A DNA stretch of 64,000 nt from Parapristionchus giblindavisi. Lineage: Eukaryota > Nematoda > Chromadorea > Rhabditida > Diplogasteridae. Position numbers and translations under genes: made by a program. The stretch lies in the NCBI GenBank assembly GCA_943737045.1, contig CALSFV010000010.1, positions 1,364,001 through 1,428,000 on the forward strand. The letters are read 5' to 3'. Under the pieces are notes generated by a model that saw only the letters and a list, made by a program, of their open reading frames with translations, was not told where the DNA came from and ran no database searches. Positions within the stretch are counted from its first letter, which is position 1; each line of letters begins with the position of its first letter. This document shows, in pieces, positions 15,053 to 28,800 of this stretch.

Positions 15053-16474
15053 AAAATTATTGCTTCGTATGTAGAACAGTGGCCACTCGTGCCAAAGTGC
15101 AAAATTATCTTTGTGTTCTCGGTGCATTTTTAGATATTAAACAATTCATGACGAGCCAAATGGTTGTGGTGTCATATATCATGTGATAGAACAAAAAATT
15201 CTGAATAAGACTCATTTCAGTTCACAACGATCTGTAATTTCATATAGCGGCCACAGTGACCGACGTACAAAAGTAACTTTCGCTCTGATATGCTCTGATA
15301 TGATACAAATTCATTTATCACATGTCAAAATGGCCACGATACCTGTCGTGTCATATACCGTTTGAAAGAGCAAAAAATTCTCAATAAAATTATTGCTTCG
15401 TATGTGCAACAGTGGCCACTCCCGCCAAAATACAAAATTAACTTTGTGTTCTCGGTGCATTTTTAGATATTAAACAATTCATGACGAGCCAAATGGTTGT
15501 GGTGTCATATATCATGTGATAGAACAAAAAATTCTGAATAAGACTCATTTCAGTTCACGACGATCTGTAATTTCATATAGCGGCCATAGTGACCGAAGTA
15601 CAAAAGTAACTTTCGCTCTGATATGCTCTGATATGATACAAATTGATTTATCACATGTCAAAATGGCAACGATACCTGTCGTGTCATATTCCGTTTGAAA
15701 CAGCAAAAAATTCTGAATAGGACTCATTTCAGTTCACGACGATCTGTAATCTTTTATAGCGGCCATAGTGACCGAAGTACAAAAGTAACTTTCGCTCTGA
15801 TATGGAAAAATTGATTTATCACATCTCAAAATGATTACGATACCTGTCGTGTCATATTCCGTTTGAAACAGCAAAAAATTCTGAATAGGACTCATTTCAG
15901 TTCACGACGATCTGTAATCTTTTATAGCGGCCATAGTGACCGAAGTACAAAAGTAACTTTCGCTCTGATATGGAAAAATTGATTTATCACATTTCAAAAT
16001 GATTACGATACCTGTCGTGTCATATACCGTTTGAAAGAGCAAAAATTCTCAATAAAATTATTGCTTCGTATGTGCAACAGTGGCCACTCCCGCCAAAATA
16101 CAAAATTATCTTTGTGTTCTCGGTGCATTTTTAGATATTAAACAATTCATGACGAGCCAAATGGTTGTGGTGTCATATATCATGTGATAGAACAAAAATT
16201 CTGAATAAGACTCATTTCAGGTCACGACGATCTGTAACTACATATAGCGGCCATAGTAAACGAAGTACAAAAGTTACTTTCGCTCTGATATGCTCTGATA
16301 TGATACAAATTGATTTATCACATTTCAAAATGATTACGATACCTGTCGTGTCATATACCGTTTGAAAGAGCAAAAAATTTTGAATAAAATTATTGCTTCG
16401 TATGTAGAACAGTGGCCACTCGTGTCAAAGTACAAAATTATCTTTGTGTTCTCGGTGCATTTTTAGATATTAAA

Positions 16475-16521
16475 CAATTCATGACGAGCCAAATGGTTGT
16501 GGTGTCATATATCATGTGATA
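16475..16521. repeat. Left copy of the 47-bp target-site duplication
   Basis: C-monomer sequence from CAATTCATGACG to CATGTGATA. It is repeated at 17382-17428 immediately after the retrotransposon, where the satellite continues in register with TAGAACAAAA or close to it. The same pair flanks the duplicated element (19872-19918 and 20779-20825). Confidence 0.8.
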
Positions 16522-17381
16522 ATAATAAATATTTATCGCATCTTTCAATTTGATGACAAAGTTAAAATAAAATATTTGATAGTACAAGTGATAAAATAAG
16601 AAGAAGCGAAAAGAACTGTAACAGCTAGGTCACAGTATTAAATTACGAACATAAGAACTAAAGTACACAGGGTTTTGCACAGTTACAATTGAATTATCTA
16701 AAGAGTTCCATTGAGAAACTATTCGGTTACTTAGAAAGGCTAAAAACTTAGAAGAAGATGCTGGGTGAACACAAAGCTTCATATTATGACCACGAGTTGA
16801 ATTAATCGTGTTTGAAAACAGGAACAAAGAGCGGGGATCAATGTCAATAAAATTGTGAATCGTCTTATAAACGAAAAGTATATCGTTTTGTCTACGTCTA
16901 GATTCGAGGGATGGGAGATTGAGGTGGCGGAGTCTCTCTTGGTAGTTTGTGTACCGTATTCCACACTTGCGGAAGACCAGTCTGGAAAAACGTCTCTGAA
17001 CGGATTCAATATTATTATTTAACGTGCATGAATGAGGACTCCAGAGTTCTGAACAATACTCGAGAAGAGGTCGAACATATGTGACGAATAATCGGGCATA
17101 TGTATTAGTACTACAAGACACGAAAGAACGATGAATATAAGCAGAGCGTGCTTTAGCCTTAGCAATAATGCGACATATATGTTCATCAAATGTTAGCTTA
17201 TTATTATAAGTAACACCTAGATCAGTGACTGAAGACACGAGAGGAAGAGTAGTATTGCCAACAGTAAATGACACATCCGGATGGTTGTTACCCATATGCA
17301 TAACAACAGTTTTGGTAGGAGACAAAGACAGCCCCCATGCGAGGGTCCACTCGTAGATTATATTCAATGCTGATTGGAGAG
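16522..17381 (-). mobile_element. 5'-truncated CR1/L2-like non-LTR retrotransposon, copy 1
   Basis: An 860-bp insertion in a C monomer. On the minus strand it carries the end of a reverse transcriptase frame, then a 3' untranslated region ending in an ATTATTATC-type simple repeat, as in CR1-like elements. It is cut at its 5' end at 17381, typical of incomplete target-primed reverse transcription. A 47-bp satellite segment is duplicated on both sides (16475-16521 and 17382-17428). Confidence 0.88.
16630..17381 (-). pseudogene. Reverse transcriptase C-terminal fragment (CR1/L2-like)
   Basis: The frame is open from the truncation point and ends with TGA at 16630-16632. The first codons read as A-L-Q-S-A-L-N, matching the region just after the catalytic YxDD box in non-LTR reverse transcriptases. 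TTG at 17367 is not a real start. Recognisable family blocks follow: WGLSLSPTKT, VTDLGV, LTFDEHI, a YVRPLLEYCSELWSPH block, an E-VQRRFSR block, YQERLRHLNLPSLESRRR, then TRGHNMKL near the C terminus. The palm aspartates and endonuclease are missing, so it cannot encode an active enzyme. The frame has no internal stop over about 250 codons, so the insertion is fairly young. Confidence 0.88.
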
Positions 17382-17428
17382 CAATTCATGACGAGCCAAA
17401 TGGTTGTGGTGTCATATATCATGTGATA
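17382..17428. repeat. Right copy of the 47-bp target-site duplication
   Basis: Matches 16475-16521 base for base by eye. With the insert and one copy removed, a normal C-to-B monomer junction is restored. Confidence 0.8.
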
Positions 17429-19918
17429 GAACAAAAAATTCTGAATAAGATTCATTTCAGGTCACGACGAACTGTAACTACATATAGCGGCCATAGTAAA
17501 CGAAGTACAAAAGTTACTTTCGCTCTGATATGCTCTGATATGATACAAATTCATTTATCACATGTCAAAATGGCAACGATACCTGTCGTGTCATATACCA
17601 TTTGAAGGAGCAAAAAATTCTGAATAGGACTCATTTCAGTTCACGACGATCTGTAATCTTTTATAGCGGCCATAGTGACCGAAGTACAAAAGTAACTTTC
17701 GCTCTGATATGGAAAAATTGATTTATCACATTTCAAAATGATTACGATACCTGTCGTGTCATATACCGTTTGAAAGAGCAAAAAATTCTCAATAAAATTA
17801 TTGCTTCGTATGTGCAACAGTGGCCACTCCCGCCAAAATACAAAATTAACTTTGTGTTCTCGGTGCATTTTTAGATATTAAACAATTCATGACGAGCCAA
17901 ATGGTTGCGGTGTCATATATCATGTGATATAACAAAAAATTCTGAATAAGACTCATTTCAGTTCACGACGATCTGTAATTTCATATAGCGGCCATAGTGA
18001 CCGAAGTACAAAAGCAACTTTCGCTCTGATATGCTCTGATATGATACAAATTGATTTATCACATGTCAAAATGGCAACGATACCTGTCGTGTCATATACC
18101 GTTTGAAAGAGCAAAAAAATTCACAATAAAATAACTGCTTCGTATGTAGAACAGTGGCCACTCGTGTCAAAGTACAAAATTATCTTTGTGTTCTCGGTGC
18201 ATTTTTAGATATTAAACAATTCATGACGAGCCAAATGGTTGTGGTGTCATATATCATGTGATAGAACAAAAAATTCTGAATAAGACTCATTTCAGTTCAC
18301 GACGATCTGTAATCTTTTATAGCGGCCATAGTGACCGAAGTACAAAAGTAACTTTCGCTCTGATATGGAAAAATTGATTTATCACATTTCAAAATGATTA
18401 CGATACCTGTCGTGTCATATACCGTTTGAAAGAGCAAAAAATTCTCAATAAAATTATTGCTTCGTATGTAGAACAGTGGCCACTCGTGCCAAAGTGCAAA
18501 ATTATCTTTGTGTTCTCGGTGCATTTTTAGATATTAAACAATTCATGACGAGCCAAATGGTTGTGGTGTCATATATCATGTGATAGAACAAAAAATTCTG
18601 AATAAGACTCATTTCAGTTCACAACGATCTGTAATTTCATATAGCGGCCACAGTGACCGAAGTACAAAAGTAACTTTCGCTCTGATATGCTCTGATATGA
18701 TACAAATTCATTTATCACATGTCAAAATGGCCACGATACCTGTCGTGTCATATACCGTTTGAAAGAGCAAAAAATTCTCAATAAAATTATTGCTTCGTAT
18801 GTGCAACAGTGGCCACTCCCGCCAAAATACAAAATTAACTTTGTGTTCTCGGTGCATTTTTAGATATTAAACAATTCATGACGAGCCAAATGGTTGTGGT
18901 GTCATATATCATGTGATAGAACAAAAAATTCTGAATAAGACTCATTTCAGTTCACGACGATCTGTAATTTCATATAGCGGCCATAGTGACCGAAGTACAA
19001 AAGTAACTTTCGCTCTGATATGCTCTGATATGATACAAATTGATTTATCACATGTCAAAATGGCAACGATACCTGTCGTGTCATATTCCGTTTGAAACAG
19101 CAAAAAATTCTGAATAGGACTCATTTCAGTTCACGACGATCTGTAATCTTTTATAGCGGCCATAGTGACCGAAGTACAAAAGTAACTTTCGCTCTGATAT
19201 GGAAAAATTGATTTATCACATCTCAAAATGATTACGATACCTGTCGTGTCATATTCCGTTTGAAACAGCAAAAAATTCTGAATAGGACTCATTTCAGTTC
19301 ACGACGATCTGTAATCTTTTATAGCGGCCATAGTGACCGAAGTACAAAAGTAACTTTCGCTCTGATATGGAAAAATTGATTTATCACATTTCAAAATGAT
19401 TACGATACCTGTCGTGTCATATACCGTTTGAAAGAGCAAAAATTCTCAATAAAATTATTGCTTCGTATGTGCAACAGTGGCCACTCCCGCCAAAATACAA
19501 AATTATCTTTGTGTTCTCGGTGCATTTTTAGATATTAAACAATTCATGACGAGCCAAATGGTTGTGGTGTCATATATCATGTGATAGAACAAAAATTCTG
19601 AATAAGACTCATTTCAGGTCACGACGATCTGTAACTACATATAGCGGCCATAGTAAACGAAGTACAAAAGTTACTTTCGCTCTGATATGCTCTGATATGA
19701 TACAAATTGATTTATCACATTTCAAAATGATTACGATACCTGTCGTGTCATATACCGTTTGAAAGAGCAAAAAATTTTGAATAAAATTATTGCTTCGTAT
19801 GTAGAACAGTGGCCACTCGTGTCAAAGTACAAAATTATCTTTGTGTTCTCGGTGCATTTTTAGATATTAAACAATTCATGACGAGCCAAATGGTTGTGGT
19901 GTCATATATCATGTGATA

Positions 19919-20778
19919 ATAATAAATATTTATCGCATCTTTCAATTTGATGACAAAGTTAAAATAAAATATTTGATAGTACAAGTGATAAAATAAGAAG
20001 AAGCGAAAAGAACTGTAACAGCTAGGTCACAGTATTAAATTACGAACATAAGAACTAAAGTACACAGGGTTTTGCACAGTTACAATTGAATTATCTAAAG
20101 AGTTCCATTGAGAAACTATTCGGTTACTTAGAAAGGCTAAAAACTTAGAAGAAGATGCTGGGTGAACACAAAGCTTCATATTATGACCACGAGTTGAATT
20201 AATCGTGTTTGAAAACAGGAACAAAGAGCGGGGATCAATGTCAATAAAATTGTGAATCGTCTTATAAACGAAAAGTATATCGTTTTGTCTACGTCTAGAT
20301 TCGAGGGATGGGAGATTGAGGTGGCGGAGTCTCTCTTGGTAGTTTGTGTACCGTATTCCACACTTGCGGAAGACCAGTCTGGAAAAACGTCTCTGAACGG
20401 ATTCAATATTATTATTTAACGTGCATGAATGAGGACTCCAGAGTTCTGAACAATACTCGAGAAGAGGTCGAACATATGTGACGAATAATCGGGCATATGT
20501 ATTAGTACTACAAGACACGAAAGAACGATGAATATAAGCAGAGCGTGCTTTAGCCTTAGCAATAATGCGACATATATGTTCATCAAATGTTAGCTTATTA
20601 TTATAAGTAACACCTAGATCAGTGACTGAAGACACGAGAGGAAGAGTAGTATTGCCAACAGTAAATGACACATCCGGATGGTTGTTACCCATATGCATAA
20701 CAACAGTTTTGGTAGGAGACAAAGACAGCCCCCATGCGAGGGTCCACTCGTAGATTATATTCAATGCTGATTGGAGAG
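19919..20778 (-). mobile_element. 5'-truncated CR1/L2-like retrotransposon, copy 2
   Basis: Same length, same truncation point and same flanking 47-bp duplication as the element at 16522-17381, exactly 3397 bp downstream. Identical breakpoints mean a single insertion later copied by segmental duplication, not two independent insertions. Confidence 0.88.
20027..20778 (-). pseudogene. Reverse transcriptase C-terminal fragment, copy 2
   Basis: The translation is identical to the frame at 16630-17381, with the same open 5' edge and TGA stop. It lacks the catalytic palm residues, so it is a dead fragment. Protein-level identity between the copies indicates a recent duplication, ongoing homogenisation, or possibly an assembly-level copy. 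Confidence 0.87.
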
Positions 20779-22347
20779 CAATTCATGACGAGCCAAATGG
20801 TTGTGGTGTCATATATCATGTGATAGAACAAAAAATTCTGAATAAGATTCATTTCAGGTCACGACGAACTGTAACTACATATAGCGGCCATAGTAAACGA
20901 AGTACAAAAGTTACTTTCGCTCTGATATGCTCTGATATGATACAAATTCATTTATCACATGTCAAAATGGCAACGATACCTGTCGTGTCATATACCATTT
21001 GAAGGAGCAAAAAATTCTGAATAGGACTCATTTCAGTTCACGACGATCTGTAATCTTTTATAGCGGCCACAGTGACCGAAGTACAAAAGTAACTTTCGCT
21101 CTGATATGGAAAAATTGATTTATCACATTTCAAAATGATTACGATACCTGTCGTGTCATATACCGTTTGAAAGAGCAAAAAATTCTCAATAAAATTATTG
21201 CTTCGTATGTGCAACAGTGGCCACTCCCGCCAAAATACAAAATTAACTTTGTGTTCTCGGTGCATTTTTAGATATTAAACAATTCATGACGAGCCAAATG
21301 GTTGTGGTGTCATATATCATGTGATATAACAAAAAATTCTGAATAAGACTCATTTCAGTTCACGACGATCTGTAATTTCATATAGCGGCCATAGTGACCG
21401 AAGTACAAAAGCAACTTTCGCTCTGATATGCTCTGATATGATACAAATTCATTTATCACATGTCAAAATGGCAACGATACCTGTCGTGTCATATACCATT
21501 TGAAGGAGCAAAAAATTCTGAATAGGACTCATTTCAGTTCACGACGATCTGTAATCTTTTATAGCGGCCATAGTGACCGAAGTACAAAAGTAACTTTCGC
21601 TCTGATATGGAAAAATTGATTTATCACATTTCAAAATGATTACGATACCTGTCGTGTCATATACCGTTTGAAAGAGCAAAAAATTCTCAATAAAATTATT
21701 GCTTCGTATGTGCAACAGTGGCCACTCCCGCCAAAATACAAAATTAACTTTGTGTTCTCGGTGCATTTTTAGATATTAAACAATTCATGACGAGCCAAAT
21801 GGTTGTGGTGTCATATATCATGTGATATAACAAAAAATTCTGAATAAGACTCATTTCAGTTCACGACGATCTGTAATTTCATATAGCGGCCATAGTGACC
21901 GAAGTACAAAAGCAACTTTCGCTCTGATATGCTCTGATATGATACAAATTGATTTATCACATGTCAAAATGGCAACGATACCTGTCGTGTCATATACCGT
22001 TTGAAAGAGCAAAAAATTCACAATAAAATAACTGCTTCGTATGTAGAACAGTGGCCACTCGTGTCAAAGTACAAAATTATCTTTGTGTTCTCGGTGCATT
22101 TTTAGATATTAAACAATTCATGACGAGCCAAATGGTTGTGGTGTCATATATCATGTGATAGAACAAAAAATTCTGAATAAGACTCATTTCAGTTCACGAC
22201 GATCTGTAATCTTTTACAGCGGCCATAGTGACCGAAGTACAAAAGTAACTTTCGCTCTGATATGGAAAAATTGATTTATCACATTTCAAAATGATTACGA
22301 TACCTGTCGTGTCATATACCGTTTGAAAGAGCAAAAAATTCTCAATA

Positions 22348-25300
22348 AAATTATTGCTTCGTATGTGCAACAGTGGCCACTCCCGCCAAAATACAAAATT
22401 AACTTTGTGTTCTCGGTGCATTTTTAGATATTAAACAATTCATGACGAGCCAAATGGTTGTGGTGTCATATATCATGTGATATAACAAAAAATTCTGAAT
22501 AAGACTCATTTCAGTTCACGACGATCTGTAATTTCATATAGCGGCCATAGTGACCGAAGTACAAAAGTAACTTTCGCTCTGATATGCTCTGATATGATAC
22601 AAATTCATTTATCACATGTCAAAATGGCCACGATACCTGTCGTGTCATATACCGTTTGAAAGAGCAAAAAATTCTCAATAAAATAACTGCTTCGTATGTA
22701 GAACAGTGGCCACTCGTGTCAAAGTACAAAATTATCTTTGTGTTCTCGGTGCATTTTTAGATATTAAACAATTCATGACGAGCCAAATGGTTGTGGTGTC
22801 ATATATCATGTGATAGAACAAAAAATTCTGAATAAGATTCATTTCAGGTCACGACGAACTGTAACTACATATAGCGGCCATAGTAAACGAAGTACAAAAG
22901 TTACTTTCGCTCTGATATGCTCTCATATGATACAAATTGATTTATCACATGTCAAAATGGCAACGATACCTGTCGTGTCATATTCCGTTTGAAACAGCAA
23001 AAAATTCTGAATAGGACTCATTTCAGTTCACGACGATCTGTAATCTTTTATAGCGGCCATAGTGACCGAAGTACAAAAGTAACTTTCGCTCTGATATGGA
23101 AAAATTGATTTATCACATTTCAAAATGATTACGATACCTGTCGTGTCATATACCGTTTGAAAGAGCAAAAAATTCTCAATAAAATTATTGCTTCGTATGT
23201 GCAACAGTGGCCACTCCCGCCAAAATACAAAATTATCTTTGTGTTCTCGGTGCATTTTTAGATATTAAACAATTCATGACGAGCCAAATGGTTGTGGTGT
23301 CATATATCATGTGATAGAACAAAAAATTCTGAATAAGACTCATTTCAGTTCACGACGATCTGTAATTTCATATAGCGGCCATAGTGACCGAAGTACAAAA
23401 GTAACTTTCGCTCTGATATGCTCTGATATGATACAAATTGATTTATCACATGTCAAAATGGCAACGATACCTGTCGTGTCATATTCCGTTTGAAACAGCA
23501 AAAAATTCTGAATAGGACTCATTTCAGTTCACGACGATCTGTAATCTTTTATAGCGGCCATAGTGACTGAAGTACAAAAGTAACTTTCGCTCTGATATGG
23601 AAAAATTGATTTATCACATTTCAAAATGATTACGATACCTGTCGTGTCATATACCGTTTGAAAGAGCAAAAAATTCTCAATAAAATAACTGCTTCGTATG
23701 TAGAACAGTGGCCACTCGTGTCAAAGTACAAAATTATCTTTGTGTTCTCGGTGCATTTTTAGATATTAAACAATTCATGACGAGCCAAATGGTTGTGGTG
23801 TCATATATCATGTGATAGAACAAAAAATTCTGAATAAGACTCATTTCAGGTCACGACGATCTGTAACTACATATAGCGGCCACAGTGACCGAAGTACAAA
23901 AGTAACTTTCGCTCTGATATGCTCTGATATGATACAAATTCATTTATCACATGTCAAAATGGCAACGATACCTGTCGTGTCATATACCGTTTGAAAGAGC
24001 AAAAAATTCTCAATAAAATAACTGCTTCGTATGTAGAACAGTGGCCACTCGTGTCAAAGTACAAAATTATCTTTGTGTTCTCGGTGCATTTTTAGATATT
24101 AAACAATTCATGACGAGCCAAATGGTTGTGGTGTCATATATCATGTGATAGAACAAAAAATTCTGAATAAGACTCATTTCAGGTCACGACGAACTGTAAC
24201 TACATATAGCGGCCATAGTAAACGAAGTACAAAAGTTACTTTCGCTCTGATATGCTCTCATATGATACAAATTGATTTATCACATTTCAAAATGGCAACG
24301 ATACCTGTCGTGTCATATACCGTTTGAAAGAGCAAAAAATTTTGAATAAAATTATTGCTTCGTATGTAGAACAGTGGCCACTCGTGTCAAAGTACACAAT
24401 TATCTTTGTGTTCTCGGTGCATTTTTAGGTATTAAACAATTCATGACGAGCCAAATGGTTGTGGTATCATGTGATAGAACAAAAAATTCTGAATAAGACT
24501 CATTTCAGTTCACGACGATCTGTAATTTCATATAGCGGCCATAGTGACCGAAGTACAAAAGTAACTTTCGCTCTGATATGCTCTGATATGATACAAATTG
24601 ATTTATCACATGTCAAAATGGCAACGATACCTGTCGTGTCATATTCCGTTTGAAACAGCAAAAAATTCTGAATAGGACTCATTTCAGTTCGCGACGATCT
24701 GTAATCTTTTATAGCGGCCATAGTGACCGAAGTACAAAAGTAACTTTCGCTCTGATATGGAAAAATTGATTTATCACATTTCAAAATGATTACGATACCT
24801 GTCGTGTCATATACCGTTTGAAAGAGCAAAAAATTCTCAATAAAATTATTGCTTCGTATGTGCAACAGTGGCCACTCCCGCCAAAATACAAAATTAACTT
24901 TGTGTTCTCGGTGCATTTTTAGATATTAAACAATTCATGACGAGCCAAATGGTTGTGGTGTCATATATCATGTGATATAACAAAAAATTCTGAATAAGAC
25001 TCATTTCAGTTCACGACGATCTGTAATTTCATATAGCGGCCATAGTGACCGAAGTACAAAAGTAACTTTCGCTCTGATATGCTCTGATATGATACAAATT
25101 CATTTATCACATGTCAAAATGGCCACGATACCTGTCGTGTCATATACCGTTTGAAAGAGCAAAAAATTCTCAATAAAATAACTGCTTCGTATGTAGAACA
25201 GTGGCCACTCGTGTCAAAGTACAAAATTATCTTTGTGTTCTCGGTGCATTTTTAGATATTAAACAATTCATGACGAGCCAAATGGTTGTGGTGTCATATA

Positions 25301-25815
25301 TCATGTGATAGAACAAAAAATTCTGAATAAGATTCATTTCAGGTCACGACGAACTGTAACTACATATAGCGGCCATAGTAAACGAAGTACAAAAGTTACT
25401 TTCGCTCTGATATGCTCTCATATGATACAAATTGATTTATCACATGTCAAAATGGCAACGATACCTGTCGTGTCATATTCCGTTTGAAACAGCAAAAAAT
25501 TCTGAATAGGACTCATTTCAGTTCACGACGATCTGTAATCTTTTATAGCGGCCATAGTGACCGAAGTACAAAAGTAACTTTCGCTCTGATATGGAAAAAT
25601 TGATTTATCACATTTCAAAATGATTACGATACCTGTCGTGTCATATACCGTTTGAAAGAGCAAAAAATTCTCAATAAAATTATTGCTTCGTATGTGCAAC
25701 AGTGGCCACTCCCGCCAAAATACAAAATTATCTTTGTGTTCTCGGTGCATTTTTAGATATTAAACAATTCATGACGAGCCAAATGGTTGTGGTGTCATAT
25801 ATCATGTGATAGAAC
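22348..25815. repeat. Satellite B/B'/C array
   Basis: 501-bp and 333-bp periods continue. Positions 22810, 23028 and 23311 recur at 25305, 25523 and 25806 (offset 2495); 24145 and 24459 recur at 26307 and 26621 (offset 2162). A C monomer near 24465 has lost about 9 bp, so that GTGGTATCATGTGATAG replaces the normal junction. The same scar recurs near 26625 and 31163, tracing copy history. No gene is supported. Confidence 0.92.
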
Positions 25816-28800
25816 AAAAAATTCTGAATAAGACTCATTTCAGTTCACGACGATCTGTAATTTCATATAGCGGCCATAGTGACCGAAGTACAAAAGTAAC
25901 TTTCGCTCTGATATGCTCTGATATGATACAAATTGATTTATCACATGTCAAAATGGCAACGATACCTGTCGTGTCATATTCCGTTTGAAACAGCAAAAAA
26001 TTCTGAATAGGACTCATTTCAGTTCGCGACGATCTGTAATCTTTTATAGCGGCCATAGTGACCGAAGTACAAAAGTAACTTTCGCTCTGATATGGAAAAA
26101 TTGATTTATCACATTTCAAAATGATTACGATACCTGTCGTGTCATATACCGTTTGAAAGAGCAAAAAATTCTCAATAAAATAACTGCTTCGTATGTAGAA
26201 CAGTGGCCACTCGTGTCAAAGTACAAAATTATCTTTGTGTTCTCGGTGCATTTTTAGATATTAAACAATTCATGACGAGCCAAATGGTTGTGGTGTCATA
26301 TATCATGTGATAGAACAAAAAATTCTGAATAAGACTCATTTCAGGTCACGACGAACTGTAACTACATATAGCGGCCATAGTAAACGAAGTACAAAAGTTA
26401 CTTTCGCTCTGATATGCTCTCATATGATACAAATTGATTTATCACATTTCAAAATGGCAACGATACCTGTCGTGTCATATACCGTTTGAAAGAGCAAAAA
26501 ATTTTGAATAAAATTATTGCTTCGTATGTAGAACAGTGGCCACTCGTGTCAAAGTACACAATTATCTTTGTGTTCTCGGTGCATTTTTAGGTATTAAACA
26601 ATTCATGACGAGCCAAATGGTTGTGGTATCATGTGATAGAACAAAAAATTCTGAATAAGACTCATTTCAGTTCACGACGATCTGTAATTTCATATAGCGG
26701 CCATAGTGACCGAAGTACAAAAGTAACTTTCGCTCTGATATGCTCTGATATGATACAAATTGATTTATCACATGTCAAAATGGCAACGATACCTGTCGTG
26801 TCATATTCCGTTTGAAACAGCAAAAAATTCTGAATAGGACTCATTTCAGTTCGCGACGATCTGTAATCTTTTATAGCGGCCATAGTGACCGAAGTACAAA
26901 AGTAACTTTCGCTCTGATATGGAAAAATTGATTTATCACATTTCAAAATGATTACGATACCTGTCGTGTCATATACCGTTTGAAAGAGCAAAAAATTCTC
27001 AATAAAATTCTTGCTTCGTATGTGCAACAGTGGCCACTCCCGCCAAAATACAAAATTATCTTTGTGTTCTCGGTGCATTTTTAGATATTAAACAATTCAT
27101 GACGAGCCAAATGGTTGTGGTGTCATATATCATGTGATAGAACAAAAAATTCTGAATAAGACTCATTTCAGGTCACGACGATCTGTAACTACATATAGCG
27201 GCCACAGTGACCGAAGTACAAAAGTAACTTTCGCTCTGATATGCTCTGATATGATACAAATTCATTTATCACATGTCAAAATGGCCACGATACCTGTCGT
27301 GTCATATACCGTTTGAAAGAGCAAAAAATTCTCAATAAAATAACTGCTTCGTATGTAGAACAGTGGCCACTCGTGTCAAAGTACAAAATTATCTTTGTGT
27401 TCTCGGTGCATTTTTAGATATTAAACAATTCATGACGAGCCAAATGGTTGTGGTGTCATATATCATGTGATAGAACAAAAAATTCTGAATAAGACTCATT
27501 TCAGGTCACGACGAACTGTAACTACATATAGCGGCCATAGTAAACGAAGTACAAAAGTTACTTTCGCTCTGATATGCTCTCATATGATACAAATTCATTT
27601 ATCACATGTCAAAATGGCAACGATACCTGTCGTGTCATATACCGTTTGAAAGAGCAAAAAATTCTCAATAAAATTCTTGCTTCGTATGTGCAACAGTGGC
27701 CACTCCCGCCAAAATACAAAATTATCTTTGTGTTCTCGGTGCATTTTTAGATATTAAACAATTCATGACGAGCCAAATGGTTGTGGTGTCATATATCATG
27801 TGATAGAACAAAAAATTCTGAATAAGACTCATTTCAGGTCACGACGATCTGTAACTACATATAGCGGCCACAGTGACCGAAGTACAAAAGTAACTTTCGC
27901 TCTGATATGCTCTGATATGATACAAATTCATTTATCACATGTCAAAATGGCCACGATACCTGTCGTGTCATATACCGTTTGAAAGAGCAAAAAATTCTCA
28001 ATAAAATAACTGCTTCGTATGTAGAACAGTGGCCACTCGTGTCAAAGTACAAAATTATCTTTGTGTTCTCGGTGCATTTTTAGATATTAAACAATTCATG
28101 ACGAGCCAAATGGTTGTGGTGTCATATATCATGTGATAGAACAAAAAATTCTGAATAAGACTCATTTCAGGTCACGACGAACTGTAACTACATATAGCGG
28201 CCATAGTAAACGAAGTACAAAAGTTACTTTCGCTCTGATATGCTCTCATATGATACAAATTCATTTATCACATGTCAAAATGGCAACGATACCTGTCGTG
28301 TCATATACCGTTTGAAAGAGCAAAAAATTTTGAATAAAATTATTGCTTCGTATGTAGAACAGTGGCCACTCGTGTCAAAGTACACAATTATCTTTGTGTT
28401 CTCGGTGCATTTTTAGGTATTAAACAATTCATGACGAGCCAAATGGTTGTGGTGTCATAGATCATGTGATAGAGCAAAAAATTCTGAATAAGACTCATTT
28501 CAGTTCACGACGATCTGTAATTTCATATAGCGGCCACAGTGACCGAAGTACAAAAGTAACTTTCGCTCTGATATGCTCTGATATGATACAAATTCATTTA
28601 TCACATGTCAAAATGGCCACGATACCTGTCGTGTCATATACCGTTTGAAAGAGCAAAAAATTCTCAATAAAATAACTGCTTCGTATGTAGAACAGTGGCC
28701 ACTCGTGTCAAAGTACAAAATTATCTTTGTGTTCTCGGTGCATTTTTAGATATTAAACAATTCATGACGAGCCAAATGGTTGTGGTGTCATATATCATGT

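Larger units (their letters stand above)
15053..18449. repeat. 3397-bp segmental duplication, copy 1
   Basis: Positions 15183, 16165, 16630 and 17423 match 18580, 19562, 20027 and 20820 exactly 3397 bp later. The homology starts near 15053, where the two copies first agree after a TTTTGAAT/TTCTCAAT difference, so copy 2 begins where copy 1 ends: a tandem duplication. It contains B, B' and C monomers and one retrotransposon fragment. It also carries a run of B' monomers with GAAACAGC in place of GAAAGAGC. Confidence 0.9.
18450..22347. repeat. 3397-bp segmental duplication, copy 2, enlarged by 501 bp
   Basis: Collinear with 15053-18449, including the retrotransposon insertion. After about 21446 the offset rises from 3397 to about 3898 because one 501-bp unit is duplicated (21038 to 21539). 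Collinearity then continues to near 22347. The extra unit must post-date the large duplication or reflect exchange between copies. Confidence 0.85.

Noticed and set aside
16779..17009. 76-codon frame inside the retrotransposon (and 20176-20406)
   Set aside because: Same strand but a different frame, fully inside the reverse transcriptase fragment; a shadow frame.
24500..24916. 138-codon minus-strand frame, also at 26662-27078 and 31200-31616
   Set aside because: It is only a B, a B' and a C monomer that happen to join in frame. Single-base variants in neighbouring copies break it.
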